Part shown: in pieces, positions 8,053 to 14,434 of the stretch
How positions within the stretch are numbered: position 1 is the first letter of the stretch
Layout: each line of letters opens with the position of its first letter
Assembly: GCA_038046465.1 (NCBI GenBank)
Contig: JBBSWB010000015.1
Coordinates: 1-37,312 of the forward strand
Reading direction: 5' to 3'
Length of the DNA stretch: 37,312 nucleotides
Source: JBBSWB01 sp038046465
Lineage (GTDB): Archaea; Nanobdellota; Nanobdellia; Woesearchaeales; GW2011-AR9
The notes under the pieces: generated by a model
The model's database searches: none
What the model was told of the DNA's origin: nothing
What the model saw: the letters and a program-made list of their open reading frames with translations, nothing else
Position numbers and translations under genes: made by a program

Positions 8053-8060
8053 TTTATAAA
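8053..8060 (+). promoter_or_regulatory. TATA box for the AI-2E-type permease gene
   Basis: TTTATAAA lies about 25-30 bp before the ATG at 8085, which predicts transcription starting at or next to the start codon (leaderless). Confidence 0.6.
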
Positions 8061-8084
8061 TTAAGAAATGATTCTGCTTTTATC

Positions 8085-9128
8085 ATGATTAATAATCTTA
8101 ATAGTAATTATTTACCTACGCTTTTTTTTGTTCTGCTGTTAGTTTTATCTATATTTGTGATTAAACCTCTGTTTCTAGCATTGTTTTTAAGCGCTTTGCT
8201 GGCGTATATCATTTATCCGGTTTACAAATGGCTGTTAAAAAAAGTTAAAAATAAAACGGCAACTTCTCTACTAATTTGCTTAGTTGTTTTTTTGATGCTG
8301 GTAATTCCGGCAGCTTTTTTTGTAAAAATTTTAGTGCAAGAATCTTATTTAATCTATGTAATAGCAAAGCAAAAACTGGCTGTTGGTCTGTTTAGGGATT
8401 GCGGCAATACTTTTTGTGGAATGATTAAAGATCTTGGACAGAATGAATTTGTTAATTCGCAAATTAAGAATATACTCAAAACAGCTACCGAGTGGGTTAT
8501 CCAAAAAGGTTCTGCACTTTTAATCAGCGTACCTAAACTAATATTGAACTTATTTGTAATGTTTTTTACCTTATTTTATTTCTTGAAAGATGGCGAAGAA
8601 TTAGTTGCCCGAATTTATTCCTACCTTTGTGTTCACCATAAAAAAGGAGCTTTGCTCTTAGGAAGATTAAAAGAAATTCTTCGCGGGCTTATTTATGGTT
8701 ATTTATTAGTAGCACTTATTCAAGGCACATTAGGTGCGTTAGGATTTTTTATTTTTGGGATCTCCTCTCCTTTATTTTGGGGATTAATGATGGCTTTTTT
8801 AGCTTTAATACCTATTTTAGGAACCGGAGTAGTTTGGGTACCGGCGTCAATCATTTTGGTTTTAGACGGCGTTTTTCAAGATTCTACTAATTTGATTATC
8901 AAAGGGATTGCGTTGTTTGTTTATTCATTTATATTCGTGGGCGGCATAGATAATTTCCTTCGTCCGAAATTAATTGGAAGAAAAGCCAAAGTTCATACTG
9001 CTATTGTTATGGCCGGAATTTTTGGTGGAATTTTAATGTTCGGACCTGTAGGCATCATTCTAGGCCCTTTAATCTTGTCACTTACCGCAGAAATTATTGA
9101 TATTTATTTGACTAAAAGAATGGAGTAG
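8085..9128 (+). CDS. AI-2E family transporter (PerM-like permease)
   Basis: A 347-aa integral membrane protein of the AI-2E exporter/PerM family, near the family's usual 340-370 residues. Two or three N-terminal helices (about 10-30, 30-50, 65-85) are followed by a soluble stretch (about 95-150), then a run of five hydrophobic helices to the C-terminus. Family signatures include FFTLFYFLKDGE near residue 165, the glycine-rich ALIQGTLGALGFFIFGI, the motif ALIPILGTGVVWVPA, and DNFLRPKLIGRK with VMAGIFGGILMFGPVGI after it. Members move various small molecules or ions; the substrate is unknown here. It stands alone with its own TATA box and no partner gene. Confidence 0.88.
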   Translation: MINNLNSNYLPTLFFVLLLVLSIFVIKPLFLALFLSALLAYIIYPVYKWLLKKVKNKTATSLLICLVVFLMLVIPAAFFVKILVQESYLIYVIAKQKLAVGLFRDCGNTFCGMIKDLGQNEFVNSQIKNILKTATEWVIQKGSALLISVPKLILNLFVMFFTLFYFLKDGEELVARIYSYLCVHHKKGALLLGRLKEILRGLIYGYLLVALIQGTLGALGFFIFGISSPLFWGLMMAFLALIPILGTGVVWVPASIILVLDGVFQDSTNLIIKGIALFVYSFIFVGGIDNFLRPKLIGRKAKVHTAIVMAGIFGGILMFGPVGIILGPLILSLTAEIIDIYLTKRME

Positions 9129-9167
9129 TATTAGTTGTATAAATCTCTTGGTAATTTAAGAACATAG

Positions 9168-9530
9168 TTAACGGGGCATACCAATTAAAAGAAGATGTTC
9201 TAATTGCGAGCATCGGGTAACTAATCTATTTTCATCATCCCATTCAAAGCGCTGGATGGACTTATATCCTACATCTTTTAAAACTTTTTTAACATCTATT
9301 GGATTTCTAGTGTGATCGCATAATTCCAGCAAGGTAACTGTAGTTAAATCATTATGGGGATTGCTTAAATAATCTAAACTAAATTGTCGGGCTTGTGTTG
9401 CTGCGGCAACTACGGCTTTAAAATGAGTATCAGCAGTTAACACTTCCTCTCGTTTTTCATACATCGGATATTTTACTCCAAATCCCGGGGAAACGCCGCC
9501 ATCAATTCCAAAAGTTGCGCAGTATTCCAT
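9168..9530 (-). CDS. Hypothetical protein
   Basis: About 120 aa if started at the ATG at 9530. I do not recognise the family. It opens MEYCATFGIDGGVSPGFG, has an alanine-rich helix (HFKAVVAAATQARQF), a central TTVTLLELCDH strand-helix and a C-terminal RFEWDDENRLVTRCSQLEH segment. No signal peptide or membrane segment is seen, so it is probably a small cytosolic alpha/beta protein. The frame stays open upstream to a TTG at 9593, but a TATA-like element (about 9552-9568) fits a leaderless start at 9530. It lies downstream of the membrane-protein gene at 9629 on the same strand and could be co-transcribed with it. Confidence 0.6.
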   Translation of the reverse strand: MEYCATFGIDGGVSPGFGVKYPMYEKREEVLTADTHFKAVVAAATQARQFSLDYLSNPHNDLTTVTLLELCDHTRNPIDVKKVLKDVGYKSIQRFEWDDENRLVTRCSQLEHLLLIGMPR

Positions 9531-9628
9531 TTTAACATAGGTTGTTTGCTGGAATTTAAATACATTTAGGTGTGGCAAAATAATAATTAGCAAGGGGTTA
9601 TCATCATCGTTATTATTATCCCTTTTAT

Positions 9629-10096
9629 TTAGAATTGCGTTCTTTTAGCATAATCAATCAATTGCTGCAAGTAACTTTGCAGCTGGATCTGTTCAGGAAT
9701 GTGGCGTAAAAAGAACTTGGTACTCAAATTGATTGAATAGGAATGAAACAATTTGTCCAGTGGATCTTGGTGGGGGGCAGTATTAGTTATGTTTACATAA
9801 TAAATCGCTTCTTTTCCTAAAGTGATCCTGTTCCGATAGAAATTATATGGTTGATAAGCTTTATAGACAGAATAAATTATTCCTGAAACTACAATAAGTA
9901 TAAATAAAATCAAAGAGATTAATTTAACTATAGTTTCCTGTTCAGCTCCTAGTTCTAACAGATAAATGTTTAATAGGATTCCTAAGTAAAAAATAATTCC
10001 CAATATTACTAAAGAAACTATTTTTGGAAAAAGGGTTCTGGATTTTGATTGAGGTAACACATACAGGGGGGTTTCCTGCGGTCGTGGTTCTTGCAT
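9629..10096 (-). CDS. Small two-helix membrane protein, possible bacterial-PH-like domain
   Basis: About 155 aa from the ATG at 10096 (MQEPRPQETPLY). Two hydrophobic helices (about residues 25-48 and 58-80) are followed by a soluble tail with alternating strands: FYRNRITLGKEAIYYVNIT, then DKLFHSYSINL, then HIPEQIQLQSYLQQLIDYA. That order resembles membrane proteins carrying a YdbS-like bPH2 domain, but it is a pattern judgement only. The frame continues to an ATG at 10150; that start falls inside a palindromic element and adds no family-like sequence, so I reject it. Function unknown; likely acts at the cytoplasmic membrane. Confidence 0.6.
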   Translation of the reverse strand: MQEPRPQETPLYVLPQSKSRTLFPKIVSLVILGIIFYLGILLNIYLLELGAEQETIVKLISLILFILIVVSGIIYSVYKAYQPYNFYRNRITLGKEAIYYVNITNTAPHQDPLDKLFHSYSINLSTKFFLRHIPEQIQLQSYLQQLIDYAKRTQF

Positions 10097-10141
10097 TTTA
10101 AATCCAAATCTTTTCCAGTTTAAATGTTTTATGGCTAAATA

Positions 10142-10320
10142 TATGTGCATAGCGTGAAAATCACCAGCGAGGGCTTTGTATCACAAAGAAATAAGCAACG
10201 ACTTATTTCTTGTGCAGAAATGAAATCGTTTTTTCATTTCTTGCATCGGAAGTCGAGGTAGAAGTGCTTGTGGTGATTCTTTGACATTAAGACAAGCACC
10301 CCGAGCGAGCTATGCACATA
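10142..10320. repeat. Large multi-stem palindromic element A
   Basis: A perfect 12-bp closing stem (10142-10153 with 10309-10320) encloses AATCACCA/TGGTGATT (10159-10166 with 10271-10278), a CTTTGT/ACAAAG hairpin (10174-10188), a 10-bp stem AAGAAATAAG/CTTATTTCTT (10186-10195 with 10202-10211) and GAAATGAAA/TTTCATTTC (10217-10225 with 10232-10240). Some stems overlap and are alternatives. It could be a structured RNA, a processing signal between the tRNA and the minus-strand gene, or a palindromic mobile repeat. Confidence 0.7.
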
Positions 10321-10343
10321 CGGCTAAATTAAGTAAGAAAAAA

Positions 10344-10516
10344 TGGGCCTGCCCGGAAATTCGTAAGCCTGCGCACGAATGAACGAACGCAGTGACTTTC
10401 TCGAACCGGGGATCCCCGCCATATCAAAATCGGCACAATTTGGAACTGCGTCGAATATGTCGAGGCGGTATCATCTATGGTCTCATTAACTGAGATAGCC
10501 ACTAGACCACAAGCCC
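10344..10516 (-). tRNA. tRNA-Val(GAC) with three introns
   Basis: Fold: acceptor GGGCTTG/CAGGCCC plus A, D arm GTC...GAT, anticodon stem CCGCC/GGCGG, variable GGATC, T-stem CCCGG/CCGGG. Removing introns of 22, 36 and 42 nt leaves exactly 73 nt. The D-loop intron has bulges CTA and AGA, central helix GTGG/CCAT and an inner stem TCTCA/TGAGA. The anticodon intron at 37/38 has central helix TCGA/TTGA and bulges CAT and TAT, leaving the loop TCGACAT. The T-loop intron at 59/60 is identical to that of the tRNA at 2601-2733. Position 33 is C instead of the near-universal U. A 5' cut placed before the loop would give anticodon GAU instead, but the bulge-helix-bulge geometry supports GAC. Confidence 0.85.
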
Positions 10517-10544
10517 ACTAATTTATACCAAAGACTTATATTCT

Positions 10545-10573
10545 TTTATAAACTTTCTTTTTTTTAGGAGAGG
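10545..10573 (+). promoter_or_regulatory. TATA box and Shine-Dalgarno of the methyltransferase gene
   Basis: TTTATAAA at 10545-10552 and AGGAGAGG at 10566-10573, thirteen bases before the ATG at 10587. The region also serves as the divergent upstream region of tRNA-Val(GAC). Confidence 0.6.
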
Positions 10574-10586
10574 TTGGTTTTTAAAA

Positions 10587-11228
10587 ATGGATCCTGAAAC
10601 AGAATTCCTATGCGGATTGATAGAATTACAATATGGGCTAAAGGTACAAGAAAAGCTAACAGTTCTTGCTGCTAAAATTCCTTGGGCCCAGAACTGGCCG
10701 GAAGACCAGCAAGCTTTCTGGAATGCCGAAGCATTTATGTGGCAGCACAAGATTAGCCAGGAAAAAAGGCAATTAATTTCACAGGAATTAAAGTTTTTAA
10801 TTATGGATTTACCGACAAAAAACCTAGATCTCGGCTGCGGAGCGTATAGTTATCTGCCTTCCGTCGGAATGGATTTCTCGGATAAAATGTTGCAGTTTAA
10901 TGACCAGTGTACCGAGAAAATCACGGCAGATTTAGAAAGCCCTCTGCCAGTAAAAGATAACAGTTTTAATTCAGTTACGGCTATTTTTGTTTTAAACTAT
11001 ATTAAAAATTATTCCGGTCTGCTATTAGAAATAAATCGAGTTTTGAAAGAAGGTGTTTTTGTAATGGTTTTGTATTCCAAACAGATTAATGAATGGCAGC
11101 GGCAGAAAGAAGTAAATGCTTTTACAGCAGAAGACTGGAAAGCCGTTCTAAACCGGGCTGGCTTTATAGTAGATTTTTATGAAAAAGAAGGGTTGTGGTT
11201 CTTTAAATGTAAAAAACTAAAAGATTAG
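10587..11228 (+). CDS. Class I SAM-dependent methyltransferase
   Basis: A 213-aa protein. The C-terminal two thirds form a class I methyltransferase: SAM loop NLDLGCGAYSYLP near residue 77, acidic end of strand 2 VGMDFSDKML, motif IV-like DNSFNSVTAIFVLNYI, and the post-core LEINRVLKEGVFVMVLYS as in methyltransferase-11-type enzymes. The first 70 residues are alpha-helical and Trp-rich (FWNAEAFMWQHK) and may form the substrate cap. The substrate cannot be named; small molecules and tRNA or protein targets are all possible. A clear RBS and TATA box precede it. It is flanked by a tRNA and a palindromic element, with no evident operon partner. Confidence 0.8.
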   Translation: MDPETEFLCGLIELQYGLKVQEKLTVLAAKIPWAQNWPEDQQAFWNAEAFMWQHKISQEKRQLISQELKFLIMDLPTKNLDLGCGAYSYLPSVGMDFSDKMLQFNDQCTEKITADLESPLPVKDNSFNSVTAIFVLNYIKNYSGLLLEINRVLKEGVFVMVLYSKQINEWQRQKEVNAFTAEDWKAVLNRAGFIVDFYEKEGLWFFKCKKLKD

Positions 11229-11239
11229 GATGTTGATTA

Positions 11240-11382
11240 AAAGCCGCCGCCTAGGCCAAGAGGCGAACGAGGAACGTCCATTGCTTGCACCTAATTATTG
11301 TTTGGCTTCTTTAAGGTTACTGTGTTTATTTGGCGAGAGCTAAAGCGGGAAGCCAACCGAGTGAGCGGCCAAGGCGGCTTTT
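11240..11382. repeat. GC-rich palindromic element B
   Basis: AAAAGCCGCC at 11240-11249 pairs perfectly with GGCGGCTTTT at 11373-11382. Inside, TTGGCTTC near 11304 pairs with GAAGCCAA near 11350, and GCCTAGGC is self-complementary. The T-rich right end of the outer stem could also end the methyltransferase transcript. The element fills the gap before the 502-aa gene. Confidence 0.65.
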
Positions 11383-11409
11383 AGGAATGGAAAGACCTCT
11401 TTAAGAGAA

Positions 11410-11449
11410 AATTTATTAAATAGAGCTGCCCTACTACTGCTTAAGGTGA
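11410..11449 (+). promoter_or_regulatory. Promoter and RBS of the 502-aa gene
   Basis: A TATA-like TTTATTAAATA near 11411-11421 and AAGGTGAT at about 11441-11448, shortly before the ATG at 11454. Confidence 0.5.
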
Positions 11450-11453
11450 TTAG

Positions 11454-12962
11454 ATGGATCGTTCAGAATTATTATTAAGGTATGGGTTCATTAAGAAGAA
11501 TAAAAAAGATAATTACTATTACGATGAAAAAAAAGGCTGGTATGAGCCCGTAGCTGGGTACGAACTCAATGCCAAAAATGACGCTTCAGAAGAAGAATCG
11601 GAACTGGTTCCCCATAATTATGTTAAGACGGGCTATCCTCCTCCGATTAAAACTTATGTTCTTTCTTTAGAAATGTTTGATATGAGTTTAGAAGAACCTT
11701 ATTTTTGGATCATTGATACTCTTAAAGAGAATTTTGCTATTTTAGAAAAATTAGAAGATTCCTTCGCCGCAGCAGAGAATTCAGCTTTCTTTGGAGCAAC
11801 GCAGCAGCGCTTAGGTGCACAGCAAGATAAAGTTTCTCAATACTTAGCGACTATGGGTAAAATGATTAAAGAATTATTCCAGATGGTCCGGGAATTAAGG
11901 ATTATTGATGAACGATTAGGTTATTATGATCGAGTAGAAAAAGAAATGAGTAAGCCGCTAGAGCAACGCAGTAAAAGCGACGAAATTACTTTAAAAGGAT
12001 TCTTTGTGGATTTAGTACAAGGCGGAGGAAAAAATGCTGCCTCAGTTTATGGTATGGCCCGGGAGTTAGAATTTATTACTCTTCCTGATTTATTCTTTGA
12101 TGCACCTGCATTTAAAAATGTGGGAGAGCTGGACCGTTACATAGAAGGTTTGGGAAAAGATTTTAATCGAAATGTAGTCAGAGTTTTGCAGCGACATTTA
12201 AACCAATATCGGGAATGGAGAATAAGAACCCATCAAGAGCATAATAACCGCCGGAAATTCATGCTGCAATATTTATTACAACATTATAAAATTATTGAAA
12301 TGTATCTGAATTGGACTAAACCTTATTTACGCAATGTTTCTCACTTAACTATGAAAGAAAAAAGTATGGAATCAGTAGATATGGTTTCTGCTTTTGAAGG
12401 AAGCATGTTAGATGTAGAAGTTCTTGCCCGCAAGGAAAAAGATGGTGCTCAAGGCTGTGTTTTAGTAACTTTTAATTACCGCACTCGTCCGGAAATGAAA
12501 TTCGTTCAAGAAGGATATCAGCGAGGACCAGTGCATGTTGGGAGAATGATTATGACGGTAAGAGGATATACTTGGACTAATAAGCAGCTAGAAAATTATA
12601 AAAAATTAAAAAAGAAAGAAGAATTTTTATTATTGGGAGAAGTGTCTTCTTCGGTTAAGAAAGCTATGGATGCTTTAGGCGAAGAATTAGAAAAATATTT
12701 ACAAGAAGCAGTAGGCAATGCGGAGAAAAAAGAAGAAGTTAAAGAAACTGAAGTTAAAAAGCCTTTAATGGAAAAGTTATTTGGCGATTTTTATACCCCC
12801 AGTTCGGTAAAAAAAACTACCTCTACTAAGTCTAAACGAGAATTAGAAGCTGCAGAGAGAAGTACAGAAAAAGCCTTAAAGGATCTTAAGAAAAGCGTGT
12901 TAGGTGCCTGTTGGGGAACCTTCCATTACTTTAAGAAAGCTCACGATATGATTGCGTGGTAG
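11454..12962 (+). CDS. Conserved-looking hypothetical protein, alpha-helical
   Basis: A 502-aa protein I cannot assign to a named family. It begins with MDRSELLLRYGFIKKNKK and a Tyr-rich, acidic N-terminus (about 1-60), then PPPIKTYVLSLEMFDMSLEEPYFWI. From about 80 to 310 it is strongly helical and charged, including a long helix near 110-150 and an Arg-rich RHLNQYREWRIRTHQEHNNRR near 245-265. Residues 320-390 look beta-rich (GCVLVTFNYRTRPEMKFVQE). A Lys/Glu linker follows at 420-475, then a hydrophobic-aromatic C-terminus, GACWGTFHYFKK. There is no signal peptide or membrane helix. It is monocistronic with its own TATA box and RBS, flanked by palindromic elements on both sides. Confidence 0.75.
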   Translation: MDRSELLLRYGFIKKNKKDNYYYDEKKGWYEPVAGYELNAKNDASEEESELVPHNYVKTGYPPPIKTYVLSLEMFDMSLEEPYFWIIDTLKENFAILEKLEDSFAAAENSAFFGATQQRLGAQQDKVSQYLATMGKMIKELFQMVRELRIIDERLGYYDRVEKEMSKPLEQRSKSDEITLKGFFVDLVQGGGKNAASVYGMARELEFITLPDLFFDAPAFKNVGELDRYIEGLGKDFNRNVVRVLQRHLNQYREWRIRTHQEHNNRRKFMLQYLLQHYKIIEMYLNWTKPYLRNVSHLTMKEKSMESVDMVSAFEGSMLDVEVLARKEKDGAQGCVLVTFNYRTRPEMKFVQEGYQRGPVHVGRMIMTVRGYTWTNKQLENYKKLKKKEEFLLLGEVSSSVKKAMDALGEELEKYLQEAVGNAEKKEEVKETEVKKPLMEKLFGDFYTPSSVKKTTSTKSKRELEAAERSTEKALKDLKKSVLGACWGTFHYFKKAHDMIAW

Positions 12963-13121
12963 GAAATTTAAATTAACCTTCTAAGTGTACACGAATAAAT
13001 TTTACACTATTAAAAACAAATTACGGGTTTCCAATTTCGCCAGAGATTTTTGTACAAGAGTTTAAAACCAGCGGGTGTTGCTATATTTTTCTGATACTTT
13101 GCTAATACTAAACAAAAAATA

Positions 13122-13245
13122 GTACGTATTTAGTTAAGTGAGTGAACAGTGCCAATGGAGGCGCACGGCATCCAAAAATTAAGTATAAACTCAGATGCCG
13201 TAATCGCGCCGTGCTCTGCTCACAGGAACGCAACTAAATACGTAC
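13122..13245. repeat. Palindromic element C
   Basis: A perfect 14-bp stem, GTACGTATTTAGTT at 13122-13135 with its complement at 13232-13245. An inner interrupted stem pairs GGCGC-ACGGCATC (about 13161-13173) with GATGCCGT-aat-CGCGCC (about 13193-13210). The outer arms are AT-rich and the inner arms GC-rich. The rest of 12963-13291 holds nothing else that I recognise apart from the promoter of the next gene. Confidence 0.7.
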
Positions 13246-13291
13246 AAAAAATAAGAAGTTATTTAAACAAGATTGATTATTTATTCATAAT

Positions 13292-13798
13292 ATGAAGAAC
13301 AAGATTGTAGGATTTATAATCGTCGGAATTGCAGTTTTAATAGGTTTTATAATATACTCTTTTAATAGAGCAATGACCGACATAGTTAATACTTCCTGTG
13401 AACATGGCCCTACTTGTCCTATGTGGGGTTCAATAAATTTTCAGACAAATGTAAGTCTCGGAATAATGCTTTTTGTTGTGATGGTCGGGTTATATTTGGT
13501 ATTTTTTGGCAAAGAAGAAAAAATAATAACAAAAATTAAAACAATAAAACAACAGATAGAACCAAAGAAGATTACAAAAGAAAATTATCAAAAAACAATG
13601 GGTAATTTAAGCGATGATGAAAAACTCATTTTTGAGAAAATTTTAGAAGCAGAAGGAACAATATTCCAATCAGATTTAGTAGAGCAATCAAAACTCGCAA
13701 AAGTCAAGGTTACCCGTTTATTAGACAAATTAGAAGGGAAAGGGTTAATTGAAAGGAAAAGAAGAGGGATGACTAATATCGTGATTTTAAAACATTAA
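13292..13798 (+). CDS. Membrane-bound winged-helix regulator with Cys/His/Met loop
   Basis: A 168-aa protein with two membrane helices (about 5-26 and 53-73) joined by an outward-facing loop, then a cytosolic linker and a MarR-like winged helix (about 104-166: LSDDEKLIFEKILE, LVEQSKLAKVKVTRLLDKLE, GLIERKRRG). This layout matches archaeal membrane-anchored wHTH regulators of the DUF7343-like type. The loop has Cys36, His38, Cys42 and Met44 (CEHGPTCPMW), a plausible site for a soft metal. The downstream genes encode a superoxide dismutase family protein, an HMA membrane protein and a copper-type ATPase, so I infer a copper or thiophilic-metal sensor acting directly from the membrane. A TATA-like TTATTTAAAC at about 13259-13268 precedes it. 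Confidence 0.78.
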   Translation: MKNKIVGFIIVGIAVLIGFIIYSFNRAMTDIVNTSCEHGPTCPMWGSINFQTNVSLGIMLFVVMVGLYLVFFGKEEKIITKIKTIKQQIEPKKITKENYQKTMGNLSDDEKLIFEKILEAEGTIFQSDLVEQSKLAKVKVTRLLDKLEGKGLIERKRRGMTNIVILKH

Positions 13799-13814
13799 AA
13801 GAGCAAATAATAAA

Positions 13815-14372
13815 ATGGCAAATCGATTCCAAAAACCAGGCTTTCTTTCGGAAAAGCAGTTTCGGGAGCATATTAAATTATATGAAGGTTATGTTAAAAA
13901 ATCAGAATCAATAAAAAATAAATTCGAAGAAGTTAGTTGGGAAGATGCAAACACAACCCAAAGCAGCGTAAGGAATCTTCTTCTTGGTGAAATATTTGCA
14001 AATAATGGGGCAAAATTGCATGAATATTATTTTGGGAATTTAGGGAAATCAAGACTAAATGGAGAAATAAAAAAAGCCCTTCAAGATTTCAAAACTATGG
14101 AAGAATTTGAAAAAAGACTTATTGCCTTTGCTTTATCTTCAAGGGGATGGGTTATTCTTGCCTGGGATTTTGAAATGAAACGATTGAGGCTGTTTGGAAC
14201 AGACCAACATGACGTAGCGGTCTGGAATACTGTGCCTCTTCTAGTGCTTGATGTTTATGAGCATGCTTATTTTATTGATTACGGGACGGACAGGAAAAAA
14301 TATGTAGAAGATTTTCTCACTGAGATTGATTGGAAGGTTGTGAACGACAGATTCAAAGCCATTAGTAATTGA
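13815..14372 (+). CDS. Fe/Mn superoxide dismutase family protein
   Basis: A 185-aa protein recognisable as iron/manganese superoxide dismutase, which converts superoxide to peroxide and oxygen. The four metal-ligand positions appear conserved: His19 (FREHIKLYEGYV), His69 (NNGAKLHEYYFGNL), Asp146 and His150 (LDVYEHAYFIDY). The GWVIL strand, the DWKVVNDRF C-terminus and the length a little under 200 also match. Oddities are Tyr in place of Trp in the usual DVWEHAYY motif, and one residue less after the first ligand, so activity or metal choice may differ from classical enzymes. It starts 16 bp after the wHTH gene and is probably co-transcribed with it, linking redox defence to metal handling. 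Confidence 0.82.
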   Translation: MANRFQKPGFLSEKQFREHIKLYEGYVKKSESIKNKFEEVSWEDANTTQSSVRNLLLGEIFANNGAKLHEYYFGNLGKSRLNGEIKKALQDFKTMEEFEKRLIAFALSSRGWVILAWDFEMKRLRLFGTDQHDVAVWNTVPLLVLDVYEHAYFIDYGTDRKKYVEDFLTEIDWKVVNDRFKAISN

Positions 14373-14397
14373 AACTAGTTTCATACAATTGCTTATA
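14371..14397 (+). promoter_or_regulatory. 12-bp palindrome and TATA box before the HMA/copA genes
   Basis: A perfect palindrome, GAAACTAGTTTC (14371-14382), overlaps the stop codon of the dismutase gene and lies ten bases before a TATA box, TTATAA (14392-14397). A Shine-Dalgarno-like AGGTGAT at 14422-14428 follows before the ATG at 14435. The palindrome is well placed for an operator of the metal genes, possibly bound by the nearby wHTH regulator (inference). Confidence 0.5.
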
Positions 14398-14434
14398 AGG
14401 TGTTTCATTCTTTATTTCTCTAGGTGATGTTAAA

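Noticed and set aside
9531..9593. TTG start for the unknown gene at 9168
   Set aside because: A TATA-like element better fits the ATG at 9530, and the extra residues look like non-coding AT-rich sequence.
10097..10150. Upstream extension of the small membrane protein to an ATG at 10150
   Set aside because: It begins inside palindromic element A's stem, and the ATG at 10096 gives a natural start.
10344..10516. Reading the second tRNA as tRNA-Ile(GAU)
   Set aside because: Placing the intron before the loop gives U33 and GAU, but the bulge-helix-bulge pairing (TCGA/TTGA, bulges CAT and TAT) and the Val-like TGGTCTAG start favour GAC.
10523..10750. Minus-strand 75-aa frame opposite the methyltransferase start
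   Set aside because: It lies antisense to a clear methyltransferase and covers its promoter; Cys/Ser-rich composition is typical of a shadow frame.
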